In this document: positions 1-6,223 of the stretch, in pieces
Layout of the letters: each line of letters begins with the position of its first letter
How positions within the stretch are numbered: position 1 is the stretch's first letter
Assembly (NCBI GenBank): GCA_964465065.1
Contig: CAYXHZ010000077.1
Location: forward strand, 1 to 13,142
Origin: CAYMND01 sp964465065
GTDB lineage: Bacteria; Acidobacteriota; Aminicenantia; UBA2199
DNA: 13,142 nt
Direction: 5' to 3'
Notes under the pieces: generated by a model
Told to the model about the DNA's origin: nothing
Databases searched by the model: none
The model's input: the letters and a program-made list of their open reading frames with translations, nothing else
Made by a program: the position numbers and the translations under genes

Positions 1-128
1 TCTGCAACGGCAGCTGCCCGGGTATGGCCCACCAGCTGACCGGAGATTTCAACCGGGCCAACCCGGAGGACTGCTTAAGATTATTTCTTAGTACTAACAA
101 AATCAAAGAGTATCATTATGAATTTTGA
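1..128 (+). CDS. Radical SAM/SPASM protein, C-terminal end only (5' end outside window)
   Basis: Reading from base 3, 41 codons lead to TGA at 126-128. The visible peptide begins with a C-x3-C pair and has a third Cys 18 residues further on, with a CPGMAHQLTGDF-type stretch between them. This is the usual last part of a SPASM domain, where these cysteines bind auxiliary Fe-S clusters in peptide-modifying radical SAM enzymes. The radical SAM core itself lies upstream and is not visible. The first ~24 codons are GC-rich and the last ~17 are very AT-rich, so the composition changes inside the gene. The stop is only 32 bases before the PqqD-like gene, so it probably belongs to the same operon, as a second maturase or as the remains of one joined to the island. 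A misassembly at the junction is also possible. Confidence 0.7.
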   Translation, partial: CNGSCPGMAHQLTGDFNRANPEDCLRLFLSTNKIKEYHYEF

Positions 129-160
129 TCGAATAATAATTGAAAAATTAAATTAGTAGA

Positions 161-460
161 ATGATTAAGAAAACAGTGACATATTATAAAAACAATCCAG
201 AGATCTTATCTCAAAAAGAAGATGAATGCGGAGCAATTTTATATGATCCATCATCAAATTCAATTAAAGAGATAAATCATACAGGATTATTTATCTATAA
301 TCTATGTCAATTTCCACACACAAAACCTCAAATCATCAGTGAAATAGAAAAAAAATATGCTAGTATTGACCAAAATGAAGTTTCTGCTGATATTGACCTT
401 TTCCTTAATGATCTTTTAAATACCGGATTTTTACATTCTTTAATCGATAAAAATGAATAG
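161..460 (+). CDS. PqqD-like peptide chaperone (RRE domain)
   Basis: This 99-residue protein has the length and pattern of the PqqD family. An N-terminal strand region is followed by a GAILYDPSSNSIKEINHTG segment, which resembles the PqqD 'd.e.g.vll....g.i..LN.tg..i...' pattern. A helical half follows, including an acidic-hydrophobic DIDLFLNDLLNTGFL stretch. PqqD-type proteins bind the leader of a peptide precursor and present it to the radical SAM enzyme, here most likely the product of the next gene. The last 8 bases overlap the next start codon, which suggests translational coupling. No convincing Shine-Dalgarno sequence precedes the ATG. The gene is strongly AT-rich, like the rest of the island and unlike the DNA from 2900 onward. 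Confidence 0.8.
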   Translation: MIKKTVTYYKNNPEILSQKEDECGAILYDPSSNSIKEINHTGLFIYNLCQFPHTKPQIISEIEKKYASIDQNEVSADIDLFLNDLLNTGFLHSLIDKNE

Positions 461-1559
461 AGAAAAAATAGCTCAAAAGCCGACTCCTTCATTGCAAAGT
501 TTATACCTATACCTGACAGGTAATTGCAATCTGAGTTGTCAACATTGTTGGGTTTCTCCTGGAAGTGCAAATAACAATGATAGACGTCCAATGTCATTGA
601 ACCTTTTGCAAAAAACCATTGATCAGGCCATGCCGTTAGGTTTGACTTCAGTTAAATTAACTGGCGGAGAACCTTTTTTTCACCCAGAAATAAAAGACAT
701 TCTTTCCTTGATAGAAAACTATCAACTTTATTTGAATATTGAATCAAATGGTGTACTCATAAACCCTGAACTTGAAAAAAGATTAATAAAATATTCAAAG
801 TTTCAATTCATTTCGATCAGCCTCGACGGCTCGACGTCGACAACACATGACGAGATTCGTGGCCACAAAGGTGCGTTCGATAAAACTGTTAAAATTATTA
901 GATCATTAACTGAAGCTGGTTTACGTCCCCAAGTAATTTGCACATTACATAAAAAAAACATTCATGAGATTCATTCTTTTCTCGATATGGCGCAAGAAGA
1001 GAAATGGAGCAGTATCAAATTTAATCTTGTACAAAAAATTGGTAGAGGAAAATCTTTTGTATCCCGTTATGGTTTATCAATAGAAGAAATTATTTCGTTA
1101 TACCATCAGATCGAGAAGTATAAACAGGATATTAAAACACCAATAGTTTTTGACATCCCAATTGCGTTTCGATCAATTAGAGACTTATTGTATAGCGTTA
1201 ATGGCCATTGCACTGTTTTTAATATTCTAGGGATATTAAGTGACAACTCTTGGTCTCTTTGTGGAATTGGAGAAACTGTACCAGAGCTTGTATTTGGTCA
1301 TCCGGAAAGGAATGATTTAAAGGATATTTGGAATAATCATCCAAAATTGCTGGAATTACGATCTAAGATTCCCGATCACCTTGAAGGCGTCTGTGAAAAA
1401 TGCATATTTAAATATTCATGCAAAGGACATTGCGTTGCCAACAATTATTCATTGTGCAATCAATTCAATGCACCCTATCATTTCTGCTCTAATGCTGAAA
1501 AACTTGGTTTATTTCCAGTCTCTGCACTAAATTTGATAAAAAAAGGAGAAGATAAATGA
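453..1559 (+). CDS. Radical SAM/SPASM peptide maturase
   Basis: This 368-residue enzyme probably modifies the peptide encoded just downstream. The N-terminal radical SAM core has the C-x3-C-x2-C motif at Cys25, Cys29 and Cys32 for the SAM-binding 4Fe-4S cluster, and the GGEP SAM-binding motif at 71-74. The C-terminal SPASM domain is nearly canonical: Cys314-x2-Cys317-x5-Cys323-x3-Cys327-x17-Cys345, preceded by Cys253 and Cys270 (CGIGETVPELVFG) and with an extra Cys335. A full SPASM domain would hold two auxiliary clusters, as in PqqE and thioether-forming sactipeptide or ranthipeptide maturases. The start overlaps the PqqD-like gene by 8 bases and the stop overlaps the precursor start by 4 (ATGA). 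The bond it makes cannot be read from the sequence. Thioether bonds to the precursor cysteines are a reasonable guess. Confidence 0.92.
   Translation: MNREKIAQKPTPSLQSLYLYLTGNCNLSCQHCWVSPGSANNNDRRPMSLNLLQKTIDQAMPLGLTSVKLTGGEPFFHPEIKDILSLIENYQLYLNIESNGVLINPELEKRLIKYSKFQFISISLDGSTSTTHDEIRGHKGAFDKTVKIIRSLTEAGLRPQVICTLHKKNIHEIHSFLDMAQEEKWSSIKFNLVQKIGRGKSFVSRYGLSIEEIISLYHQIEKYKQDIKTPIVFDIPIAFRSIRDLLYSVNGHCTVFNILGILSDNSWSLCGIGETVPELVFGHPERNDLKDIWNNHPKLLELRSKIPDHLEGVCEKCIFKYSCKGHCVANNYSLCNQFNAPYHFCSNAEKLGLFPVSALNLIKKGEDK
1545..1548 (+). promoter_or_regulatory. Strong Shine-Dalgarno of the precursor gene
   Basis: GGAG within AAAAGGAGAA lies 7 bases before the ATG at 1556, inside the last codons of the maturase gene. 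The PqqD-like, maturase and HPrK-like genes lack such a clear site. The precursor may therefore be translated more strongly than the enzymes, as a peptide substrate would need to be. This supports the ATG at 1556 as the real start. Confidence 0.75.
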
Positions 1560-1849
1560 AAAAACCGTATGTATCTCCAATTGCTAAAAACATTATTTCT
1601 TTCTCTTCAACAGGACAAACAGTATCAACTCGTGGTTTTTGTGAAGACGGGAGTAACCCGATTGTCGGTTGGTGTAGTCCAGGTATAACCCCCACTCAAA
1701 ACGTTAGTGCCTGCGCGCCAACAGGAAATGTTGCCGCAAGAGGTGGATGTAACTTAGGGAATTCTGCTGCAGAGGGTTGCACTGTTGGCTCTTCCGTTCA
1801 ACAACCATCTTGTTTACCGACCGGGAACAACGTTTTACCACCTATTTAA
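1556..1849 (+). CDS. Candidate RiPP precursor with six Cys modules
   Basis: This 97-residue peptide matches no family I recognise. It splits into a Cys-free leader (about residues 1-28, starting MKKPYVSPIAKNI) and a core holding all six cysteines at 29, 40, 53, 65, 75 and 86 (spacings 11, 13, 12, 10, 11). Every Cys is followed after two or three residues by Gly and then Ser, Ile or Asn (CEDGS, CSPGI, CAPTGN, CNLGN, CTVGS, CLPTGN), so the core looks like six diverged repeats. Between the cysteines it is rich in Gly, Ala, Ser, Asn, Pro and Thr, with one Trp. The KKPYxxP opening is common in precursors bound by PqqD/RRE domains. Position supports the role: it overlaps the maturase stop by 4 bases and is followed by an HPrK-like gene. 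The bases are less AT-rich than its neighbours, as expected from Gly/Ala/Pro codons. A Cys-rich structural peptide is the alternative. Confidence 0.78.
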   Translation: MKKPYVSPIAKNIISFSSTGQTVSTRGFCEDGSNPIVGWCSPGITPTQNVSACAPTGNVAARGGCNLGNSAAEGCTVGSSVQQPSCLPTGNNVLPPI

Positions 1850-1858
1850 GAAATAATT

Positions 1859-2770
1859 GTGACTTTTTTTGCTGATAAAAAGTTTTATTGTATAGGTTCG
1901 CTGAAAATCAAAATCAGTGTTAATGAACCACATAAAATATTATTTTCAAATAGATGCGCTGATTTTTTAAAATCATTCAGCTATGCACTTCCTGATATTA
2001 CTATAAATCATCACGTACATGACACACTATGTACAACAAAAAAAAATAAAATAAAAAAAGATATCAAATTTAATTATACAGGCGACTTCGCTATCGATGA
2101 GCTCACTCCTGAAATATTTGACATTATTTATTCCAAACATGTCATATCCAATAGTTTCTTTATACAGAATCGACTGGATTGCATAACCTGCATTGATTAT
2201 CAAAATAGTTGTGTTGATTATATTTACACACCTTCTTCTATTGCATATAAAACTGTCAATATTGCTTCTTTAACATCACAGTACTCCATTGAAAGTTTAT
2301 CAATAAACTTCAACCATATTCTATTACATGCTTCTGCACTTTTACTTAATAAAGGTGCAGTTTTATTTCTAGCATTTGATGAAGGTGGAAAAACAACAGC
2401 TGCACGTTTGGGAATGCCTAAACTCATTATTGGTGACGATCGAATATTTATTACGAAGATATCAGGGAAATGGTACTGTCACACAACACCTTGGAATAAC
2501 TTAAGTGATGCTCCAAGAAAGTATTATCCGATTGCCTCATTAGTTTTATTACAAAAATCTTCTGATTTCTCTTTATTTTCTATTCCTTCATTATTAATGC
2601 TTAAACATATTCTATCAGATTTAGCAGTTATTCAGTCTTTTCAACCAACATCTCTCAGAATTAGAAATTTTGAATTTCTGAGTGATCTAACCAAGAATAT
2701 CTATTGTTACCAAATGAAATTCCCAAGCGATTATATTGACTGGGAAAAAGTAGAATCGATTTCTTGTTAA
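1859..2770 (+). CDS. HPr-kinase-like P-loop protein of RiPP cluster
   Basis: A 303-residue protein starting at GTG, 9 bases after the precursor stop. The C-terminal half matches the HPr kinase/phosphorylase-like fold found beside PqqD and radical SAM or lasso-peptide genes. It has LLHASA at 156-160, a P-loop-like AFDEGGKTT at 172-180, LIIGDDRIFI at about 189-198 with paired Asp193/Asp194, then TTPWNNL near 209-215 and a PIASLVLLQK strand. The first Gly of the Walker A pattern (GxxxxGK[ST]) is Ala172, while Gly177, Lys178 and Thr179 remain. Nucleotide binding is therefore plausible but not certain. The N-terminal half (1-150) is not recognisable and contains scattered Cys residues. HPrK-like proteins in such clusters are thought to phosphorylate or otherwise handle the peptide, but their role here is inference. 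It may correspond to the ScmC-type protein of SynChlorMet cassettes. Confidence 0.72.
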   Translation: MTFFADKKFYCIGSLKIKISVNEPHKILFSNRCADFLKSFSYALPDITINHHVHDTLCTTKKNKIKKDIKFNYTGDFAIDELTPEIFDIIYSKHVISNSFFIQNRLDCITCIDYQNSCVDYIYTPSSIAYKTVNIASLTSQYSIESLSINFNHILLHASALLLNKGAVLFLAFDEGGKTTAARLGMPKLIIGDDRIFITKISGKWYCHTTPWNNLSDAPRKYYPIASLVLLQKSSDFSLFSIPSLLMLKHILSDLAVIQSFQPTSLRIRNFEFLSDLTKNIYCYQMKFPSDYIDWEKVESISC

Positions 2771-2989
2771 CACATATTCACCAATCAAATATTTAAAATA
2801 TCCCCAGTAAAACATGCATTTTGCATACCCTAAACTCGTAAAGATATATGCCGGTTGACAAGAGTGATTACATCCAATCAGCACCGATGTCGAGGCCGTC
2901 AACAGCTGATTGTTCTGGGAACTGGGCGGGGAGATGGTTGGAAAGGGGGAGAAGGTTTAGAGGGTTGAGAAAGGTTTTTCTTGTAGTTT

Positions 2990-3034
2990 ACTAGTCACCA
3001 GTCACTACTCTCCAGTCAGTTGTCACCCGTCACT
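2990..3034. repeat. GTCAC-type short tandem repeat tract, left copy
   Basis: Imperfect units of about 7 bases (AGTCACC, AGTCACT, CAGTCAG, TGTCACC, CGTCACT) follow one another. The tract ends in GTCACCCGTCACT, which recurs almost exactly at 3202-3214 (GTTACCCGTCACT). The two tracts are direct repeats on either side of the hairpin element. Confidence 0.75.
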
Positions 3035-3064
3035 CGATGTGTTCTTTTCTCAAGCCGCTTGTCA

Positions 3065-3172
3065 GACCTCACCCCGACACCCCTCCCTTGAAGGGAAGGG
3101 GGCTGAAAACCTGTCAGGTTGCTTGTTCTCAAGCCCCCGTCCTTCAGGAAGGGGGGATATGGGGGGAAGGTC
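3065..3172. repeat. Nested inverted repeat (MITE-like or intergenic hairpin element)
   Basis: The outer ends are GACCTCACCCC (3065-3075) and the near reverse complement GGGGGGAAGGTC (3161-3172). Inside, CCCCTCCCTTGAAGGGAAGGGGG on the left and CCCCCGTCCTTCAGGAAGGGGGG on the right are each hairpins and are also roughly reverse complements of each other. At the centre lies AACCTGTCAGGTT (3108-3120), a perfect palindrome around one T. The whole can fold as one long hairpin or three small ones. There is no coding capacity. It could be a small non-autonomous element, or a structured intergenic repeat that also stops transcription from both sides. Confidence 0.65.
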
Positions 3173-3178
3173 AAAGAC

Positions 3179-3214
3179 AGGTCACTAGTCACTTGTCACT
3201 AGTTACCCGTCACT
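3179..3214. repeat. GTCAC-type short tandem repeat tract, right copy
   Basis: Units AGGTCACT, AGTCACT, TGTCACT, AGTTACC and CGTCACT run directly into a pyrimidine-rich stretch (3215-3242). The tract overlaps the 3' end of glf: the TAA of that gene (3203-3205 on the + strand) lies within it. Confidence 0.75.
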
Positions 3215-4294
3215 TCTCCTCCCCTCCCTCATCCCCTCCCAAGCCGCCTCGTCCATGTTCAGATAGCGGTAGCCGCCCAGACGGCCGGCGAAGGTGACAT
3301 CGGGTTCTTTTTCGGCCAGCTGCCGGTAGCGTTCGACCAGGGCCTGGTTTTTCAGCCCGGGAACGGGATAAAACGGCTCGCCTTCGGCCTGGGGGTATTC
3401 GACGGCCAGCAGCGTTTTATCCAGGCCTTGCTGTTGGTACAGCGTCTTGTACTCGCTGACCCGGGTGAAGGGCTCTTTGCCCGGAAAGTTGACCACCCCG
3501 GCCGGAAAGACCCGTTCCCTTCGGACTTCAAGAAGGCGGAAACGAAGGCTGCGGTAGGGCAGGACGCCGAAGCGGAAGTCGAAGAACTCGTCCAGGCGGC
3601 CGGTGTAGAGGGTGCGGCCGGCGCAGATGGAGTTCTTTATCTTATCGTAGGGAGTGGACAGGAGCAGGTGAATGCCGGGATGGTCGAGGATGCGCTCGAT
3701 CATGGCCGTGAAACCGTCGGCGGGCAGTCCCTGGAACGGGTCGCCGAAATAATCGGTATCGCGGTTGTAGCGCAGTGGCACCCGGCGCAGCACCGACGGG
3801 TCGAGTTCCTCGGCGCCCAGCCCCCACTGCTTGCGGGTGTAGTCGCGCACGAAGAGTTCATAGAGTTTCTCCCCCACCTGGGCGAGCACTACATCCCGGG
3901 AGTTGTCGATGCGGTTCAGGCGAAGCCGGCGCTGCTCGATGAAGGCGCGCATGGACTCTTCGTCGAAAGAGCGCTCGAACAGCAGTTCCAGGCTGAGCAT
4001 GGAAATCGGAAACGGCACGAAACGCCGCCTGACCCAGGAAAGCACCCGGTGCCGGTAGCCGTTCCAGGCGGTGAATCGACTCAGGAAATCCCACACAGCG
4101 GGTTTTTCCGTGTGAAAGATGTGCGGACCGTAAGTCTGGAGCATGACGCCGCTTTGATGACGCTCATCATGGATGTGGCCGGCGACATGGGGCTGTTTGT
4201 CGACGACGATGACCTTTTGTCCCCGCTCGGCGGCGCAACGGGCGGCGCAGGCTCCGCAAATGCCGGCGCCGACGACGAGCAGGTCGGCGGCCAT
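3203..4294 (-). CDS. glf: UDP-galactopyranose mutase
   Basis: A 363-residue flavoenzyme that interconverts UDP-galactopyranose and UDP-galactofuranose in the cytoplasm, supplying galactofuranose for surface polysaccharides. The N terminus has the FAD-binding Rossmann motif GAGICG (residues 9-14), then VIVVDKQPHVAGHIHDE and the family signature YGPHIFHTEKPAVWDF. The middle carries LYELFVRDYTRKQWG, and the C terminus has FAGRLGGYRYLNMDEA, the usual family ending. The length is typical. The last ~10 residues (about GMREGRRSDG) come from the pyrimidine/GTCAC repeat tract, so the original stop may have been replaced by repeat sequence. A GAGG ribosome binding site lies 10 bases before the ATG at 4292-4294. 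No other sugar or glycosyltransferase genes are in the window, so glf stands alone here. Confidence 0.93.
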   Translation of the reverse strand: MAADLLVVGAGICGACAARCAAERGQKVIVVDKQPHVAGHIHDERHQSGVMLQTYGPHIFHTEKPAVWDFLSRFTAWNGYRHRVLSWVRRRFVPFPISMLSLELLFERSFDEESMRAFIEQRRLRLNRIDNSRDVVLAQVGEKLYELFVRDYTRKQWGLGAEELDPSVLRRVPLRYNRDTDYFGDPFQGLPADGFTAMIERILDHPGIHLLLSTPYDKIKNSICAGRTLYTGRLDEFFDFRFGVLPYRSLRFRLLEVRRERVFPAGVVNFPGKEPFTRVSEYKTLYQQQGLDKTLLAVEYPQAEGEPFYPVPGLKNQALVERYRQLAEKEPDVTFAGRLGGYRYLNMDEAAWEGMREGRRSDG

Positions 4295-4323
4295 CAGAAC
4301 TGATCCTCGCGTATCATACGGAA

Positions 4324-4352
4324 ATGGTATGTCGTATCGGCCGGACAGTCAA
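4324..4352 (-). promoter_or_regulatory. Sigma70-like promoter of glf
   Basis: Read on the - strand, TTGACT (4352-4347) and TACCAT (4329-4324) are separated by exactly 17 bases, about 30 bases before the glf start. The -35 box matches the consensus at 5 of 6 positions and the -10 at 4 of 6. Confidence 0.55.
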
Positions 4353-4372
4353 GCCGGCCTCAGCGGCGCCGA

Positions 4373-4401
4373 TTGAATTGGCGGTGCGAAAAGGGTAGAA
4401 T
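4373..4401 (+). promoter_or_regulatory. Sigma70-like promoter of the protease gene
   Basis: TTGAAT (4373-4378) and TAGAAT (4396-4401) are separated by 17 bases, leaving a leader of about 50 bases to the ATG at 4458. The -10 matches 5 of 6 and the -35 matches 4 of 6. It points away from the glf promoter, so the two -35 boxes lie about 20 bases apart. Confidence 0.55.
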
Positions 4402-4457
4402 GAGCAGGTTTCCGCTAATGAGAAGCAACAACGAATCTGCAACTTAGGGAGTGTTTC

Positions 4458-6197
4458 ATGAAACGTTTGTGTAAACCATTGTCAGCCTTGCTTTTGACCT
4501 TGCCTCTTTTCCTTCAGGCCGCTTCACCGTCCCGCTTGGAGAAGGAACCGACCAATCCGGCCTTCCGCCTCTACCGGCAACAGCAGCGCGAGCTGGCCAA
4601 CGGCGAACGCCTCTACGGCCCGGACAGCGGCCGTTACGGCCACGTCCCCTCGCCGGTCAACCCCTTGCCGGGCGACGCGGCCTTTTCGGCGGCTTTCTAC
4701 CCGGCCGAGGGTCTGCCCAGCAGCTACGACCTGCGCCAGCTCAACCGGGTTACCTCGGTGAAGAACCAATCCAGCTGCGGCGCCTGCTGGTCTTTCGCCG
4801 CCCTGGGTTCGATCGAGTCCTCGCTGATGCCCGGCGAGGAACGGGCCTTTTCCCCCGAACACCTGATCCTCAACCACGGCTTCGACTATACCGAATGCGA
4901 AGGCGGCCAGCCCTGGATGAGCCTGGCCTACCTCAGCCGCTGGGGCGGACCGATCAACGAAAGCGATTTCTCCTATAAACAGGGCAACTCCTCCAGCAAG
5001 AGTTATTCGGAACTGATCGAGAAGCATGTCCAGGAAGTCGTCTTCCTGCCGGAACGGGCCAGTTACACCGACAACAACCTCATCAAGAAATACATCATGG
5101 AACGCGGCGCCGTCCTCATCTCCTACCGCGCCGAGGACGAGTACCTCAACACCAGCAACGCCGCCTATTACTGCAACCGCGAGATGGACACCAACCACGA
5201 GGTGGTCGTCGTCGGCTGGGACGACAACTACGCAGCCGGAAACTTCCGCATCACCCCGCCCGGAAAGGGAGCCTTCATCGTCAAGAACAGCTGGGGCGCT
5301 ACCTGGGGCAGGCAGGGTTATTTCTACATGTCCTATTACGACAAGACGCTGACAAACTTCGTCTCCTTCTACAATGCCCGGCGCATCGACGACTACGGCA
5401 CCAACTACTACCACGACCCGCTGGGCTGGTGCACAGCCTACGGCTACGGTTCCACCAAGGCCTGGGGCGCCAATGTCTTCGAAGCCGTCAACAGCCAGCC
5501 GATCCAGGCCGTCTCGGTCATCCTGTGCGACATCAACAGCCAGTGTCAGATCCGCGTCTACCGCAACGCCACCCGCCGCAACCCGACCGCCGGTCAGCTG
5601 GTCTGCCAGCAGTCTTTCAGCCGTTCCATGCCCGGTTACTACACCGTCAAGCTGGACAAGGCGGTGGCCGTAAGCCCCGGTCAGCTGTTCAGCGTAGTCG
5701 TCAGCTACCAGAACGGCGGCTCGGACAAATACCCGGTGGCCGTGGAATACCCCTACGACGGTTATTCCTCGCAAGTGAGCAGCGAGAGCGGCGAAAGCTT
5801 CGTCAGTAACGACGGTCAGAACTGGGAAGACCTGGTCTCCGAGCAGGCCAATGTCTGCATCAAGGCCTTCAGCCAGACGGTTAACCCCGGCATGAGCGTC
5901 AGCGTCGAAAAGAAACGGATCGACGCCTGGATGATTTCGCGTTCGGTGGCCGTCATTTCCGTGTCCTTCAGCAACGCCCAGGCCAGCGAGCTGGCCAAGT
6001 TCATCATCTTCCGCAAGGAGAAGGACGCCGAGGATTACGCGCTGTGGCGTGAAGTACCGCTTTCGGAAATGAGCAACGGAACCTTCCAGTGCACCGACGC
6101 CTACCTCGACGAATACAACCAATACAGCTACAAAGTGGTGGCCATCGACGCCAACGGCACGGTTCTGGCCAATTCCGGCGATCATTCGCTGCAATGA
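4458..6197 (+). CDS. Exported papain-family (C1A) cysteine protease with C-terminal lectin-like and Fn3-like regions
   Basis: A 579-residue protein. Residues 1-23 (Lys/Arg then LLLTLPLFLQAAS) form a signal peptide, and ~24-85 look like a propeptide. The peptidase domain shows all papain-fold catalytic residues: Gln104 (oxyanion hole), Cys110 in SSCGACWSF, His247 in TNHEVVVVGWD and Asn277 in IVKNSWGATWG. Residues ~320-470 (WGANVFEAVNSQPIQAVS onward, with IRVYRN and PVAVEYPYDGYSS) resemble the lectin-like domain that often follows bacterial C1A peptidases. Residues ~475-579 form a beta-rich Fn3-like tail. It probably acts outside the cytoplasm on proteins. GGGAG at 4447-4451 lies 6 bases before the ATG. 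The next gene follows after 26 bases, so the two are probably cotranscribed. Confidence 0.92.
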   Translation: MKRLCKPLSALLLTLPLFLQAASPSRLEKEPTNPAFRLYRQQQRELANGERLYGPDSGRYGHVPSPVNPLPGDAAFSAAFYPAEGLPSSYDLRQLNRVTSVKNQSSCGACWSFAALGSIESSLMPGEERAFSPEHLILNHGFDYTECEGGQPWMSLAYLSRWGGPINESDFSYKQGNSSSKSYSELIEKHVQEVVFLPERASYTDNNLIKKYIMERGAVLISYRAEDEYLNTSNAAYYCNREMDTNHEVVVVGWDDNYAAGNFRITPPGKGAFIVKNSWGATWGRQGYFYMSYYDKTLTNFVSFYNARRIDDYGTNYYHDPLGWCTAYGYGSTKAWGANVFEAVNSQPIQAVSVILCDINSQCQIRVYRNATRRNPTAGQLVCQQSFSRSMPGYYTVKLDKAVAVSPGQLFSVVVSYQNGGSDKYPVAVEYPYDGYSSQVSSESGESFVSNDGQNWEDLVSEQANVCIKAFSQTVNPGMSVSVEKKRIDAWMISRSVAVISVSFSNAQASELAKFIIFRKEKDAEDYALWREVPLSEMSNGTFQCTDAYLDEYNQYSYKVVAIDANGTVLANSGDHSLQ

Positions 6198-6223
6198 GCG
6201 GACGCGCCCGTAAGGAGAACACA

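Larger units (their letters stand above)
75..2870. other. AT-rich genomic island carrying the peptide locus
   Basis: By eye, the DNA changes from GC-rich to clearly AT-rich near base 75, inside the C-terminal codons of the upstream radical SAM gene. It stays AT-rich to about 2870 and then returns to GC-rich sequence. Codons in the island mostly end in A or T, while genes from 3203 onward mostly end in G or C. Only the precursor core is locally more balanced. No integrase, transposase, tRNA or obvious attachment repeat is visible at either edge. Horizontal acquisition is the simplest reading. The edges are approximate. Confidence 0.65.
2771..3202. other. Intergenic region with repeats, no convincing gene
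   Basis: The first ~100 bases after the HPrK-like gene are AT-rich and contain short palindromes (ATATTT-A-AAATAT near 2790-2802, ATGCA-TTT-TGCAT near 2814-2826) that could weakly help end transcription. From about 2880 the sequence becomes G-rich. The remainder is taken up by two GTCAC-rich repeat tracts around a nested inverted repeat. Open frames here are short, consist of repeat sequence and have no ribosome binding site, so I call no gene. Confidence 0.7.

Noticed and set aside
1556..1849. Lasso peptide precursor
   Set aside because: The KKPYxxP start is reminiscent of lasso leaders, but no asparagine-synthetase-like cyclase or B2 protease is nearby and the core has six Cys. A radical SAM enzyme is the partner.
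2687..2902. Open frame of 71 residues on the - strand across the island's right edge
   Set aside because: It overlaps the HPrK-like gene in antisense, has no ribosome binding site or recognisable motif, and spans the composition break.
2990..3214. CRISPR array
   Set aside because: The units are ~7 bases and imperfect, with no repeat-spacer pattern and no cas genes.
3037..3297. Open frame of 86 residues on the + strand
   Set aside because: It is made of repeat sequence and the antisense of the glf end, is rich in Pro/Ser/Arg by composition, and has no ribosome binding site.
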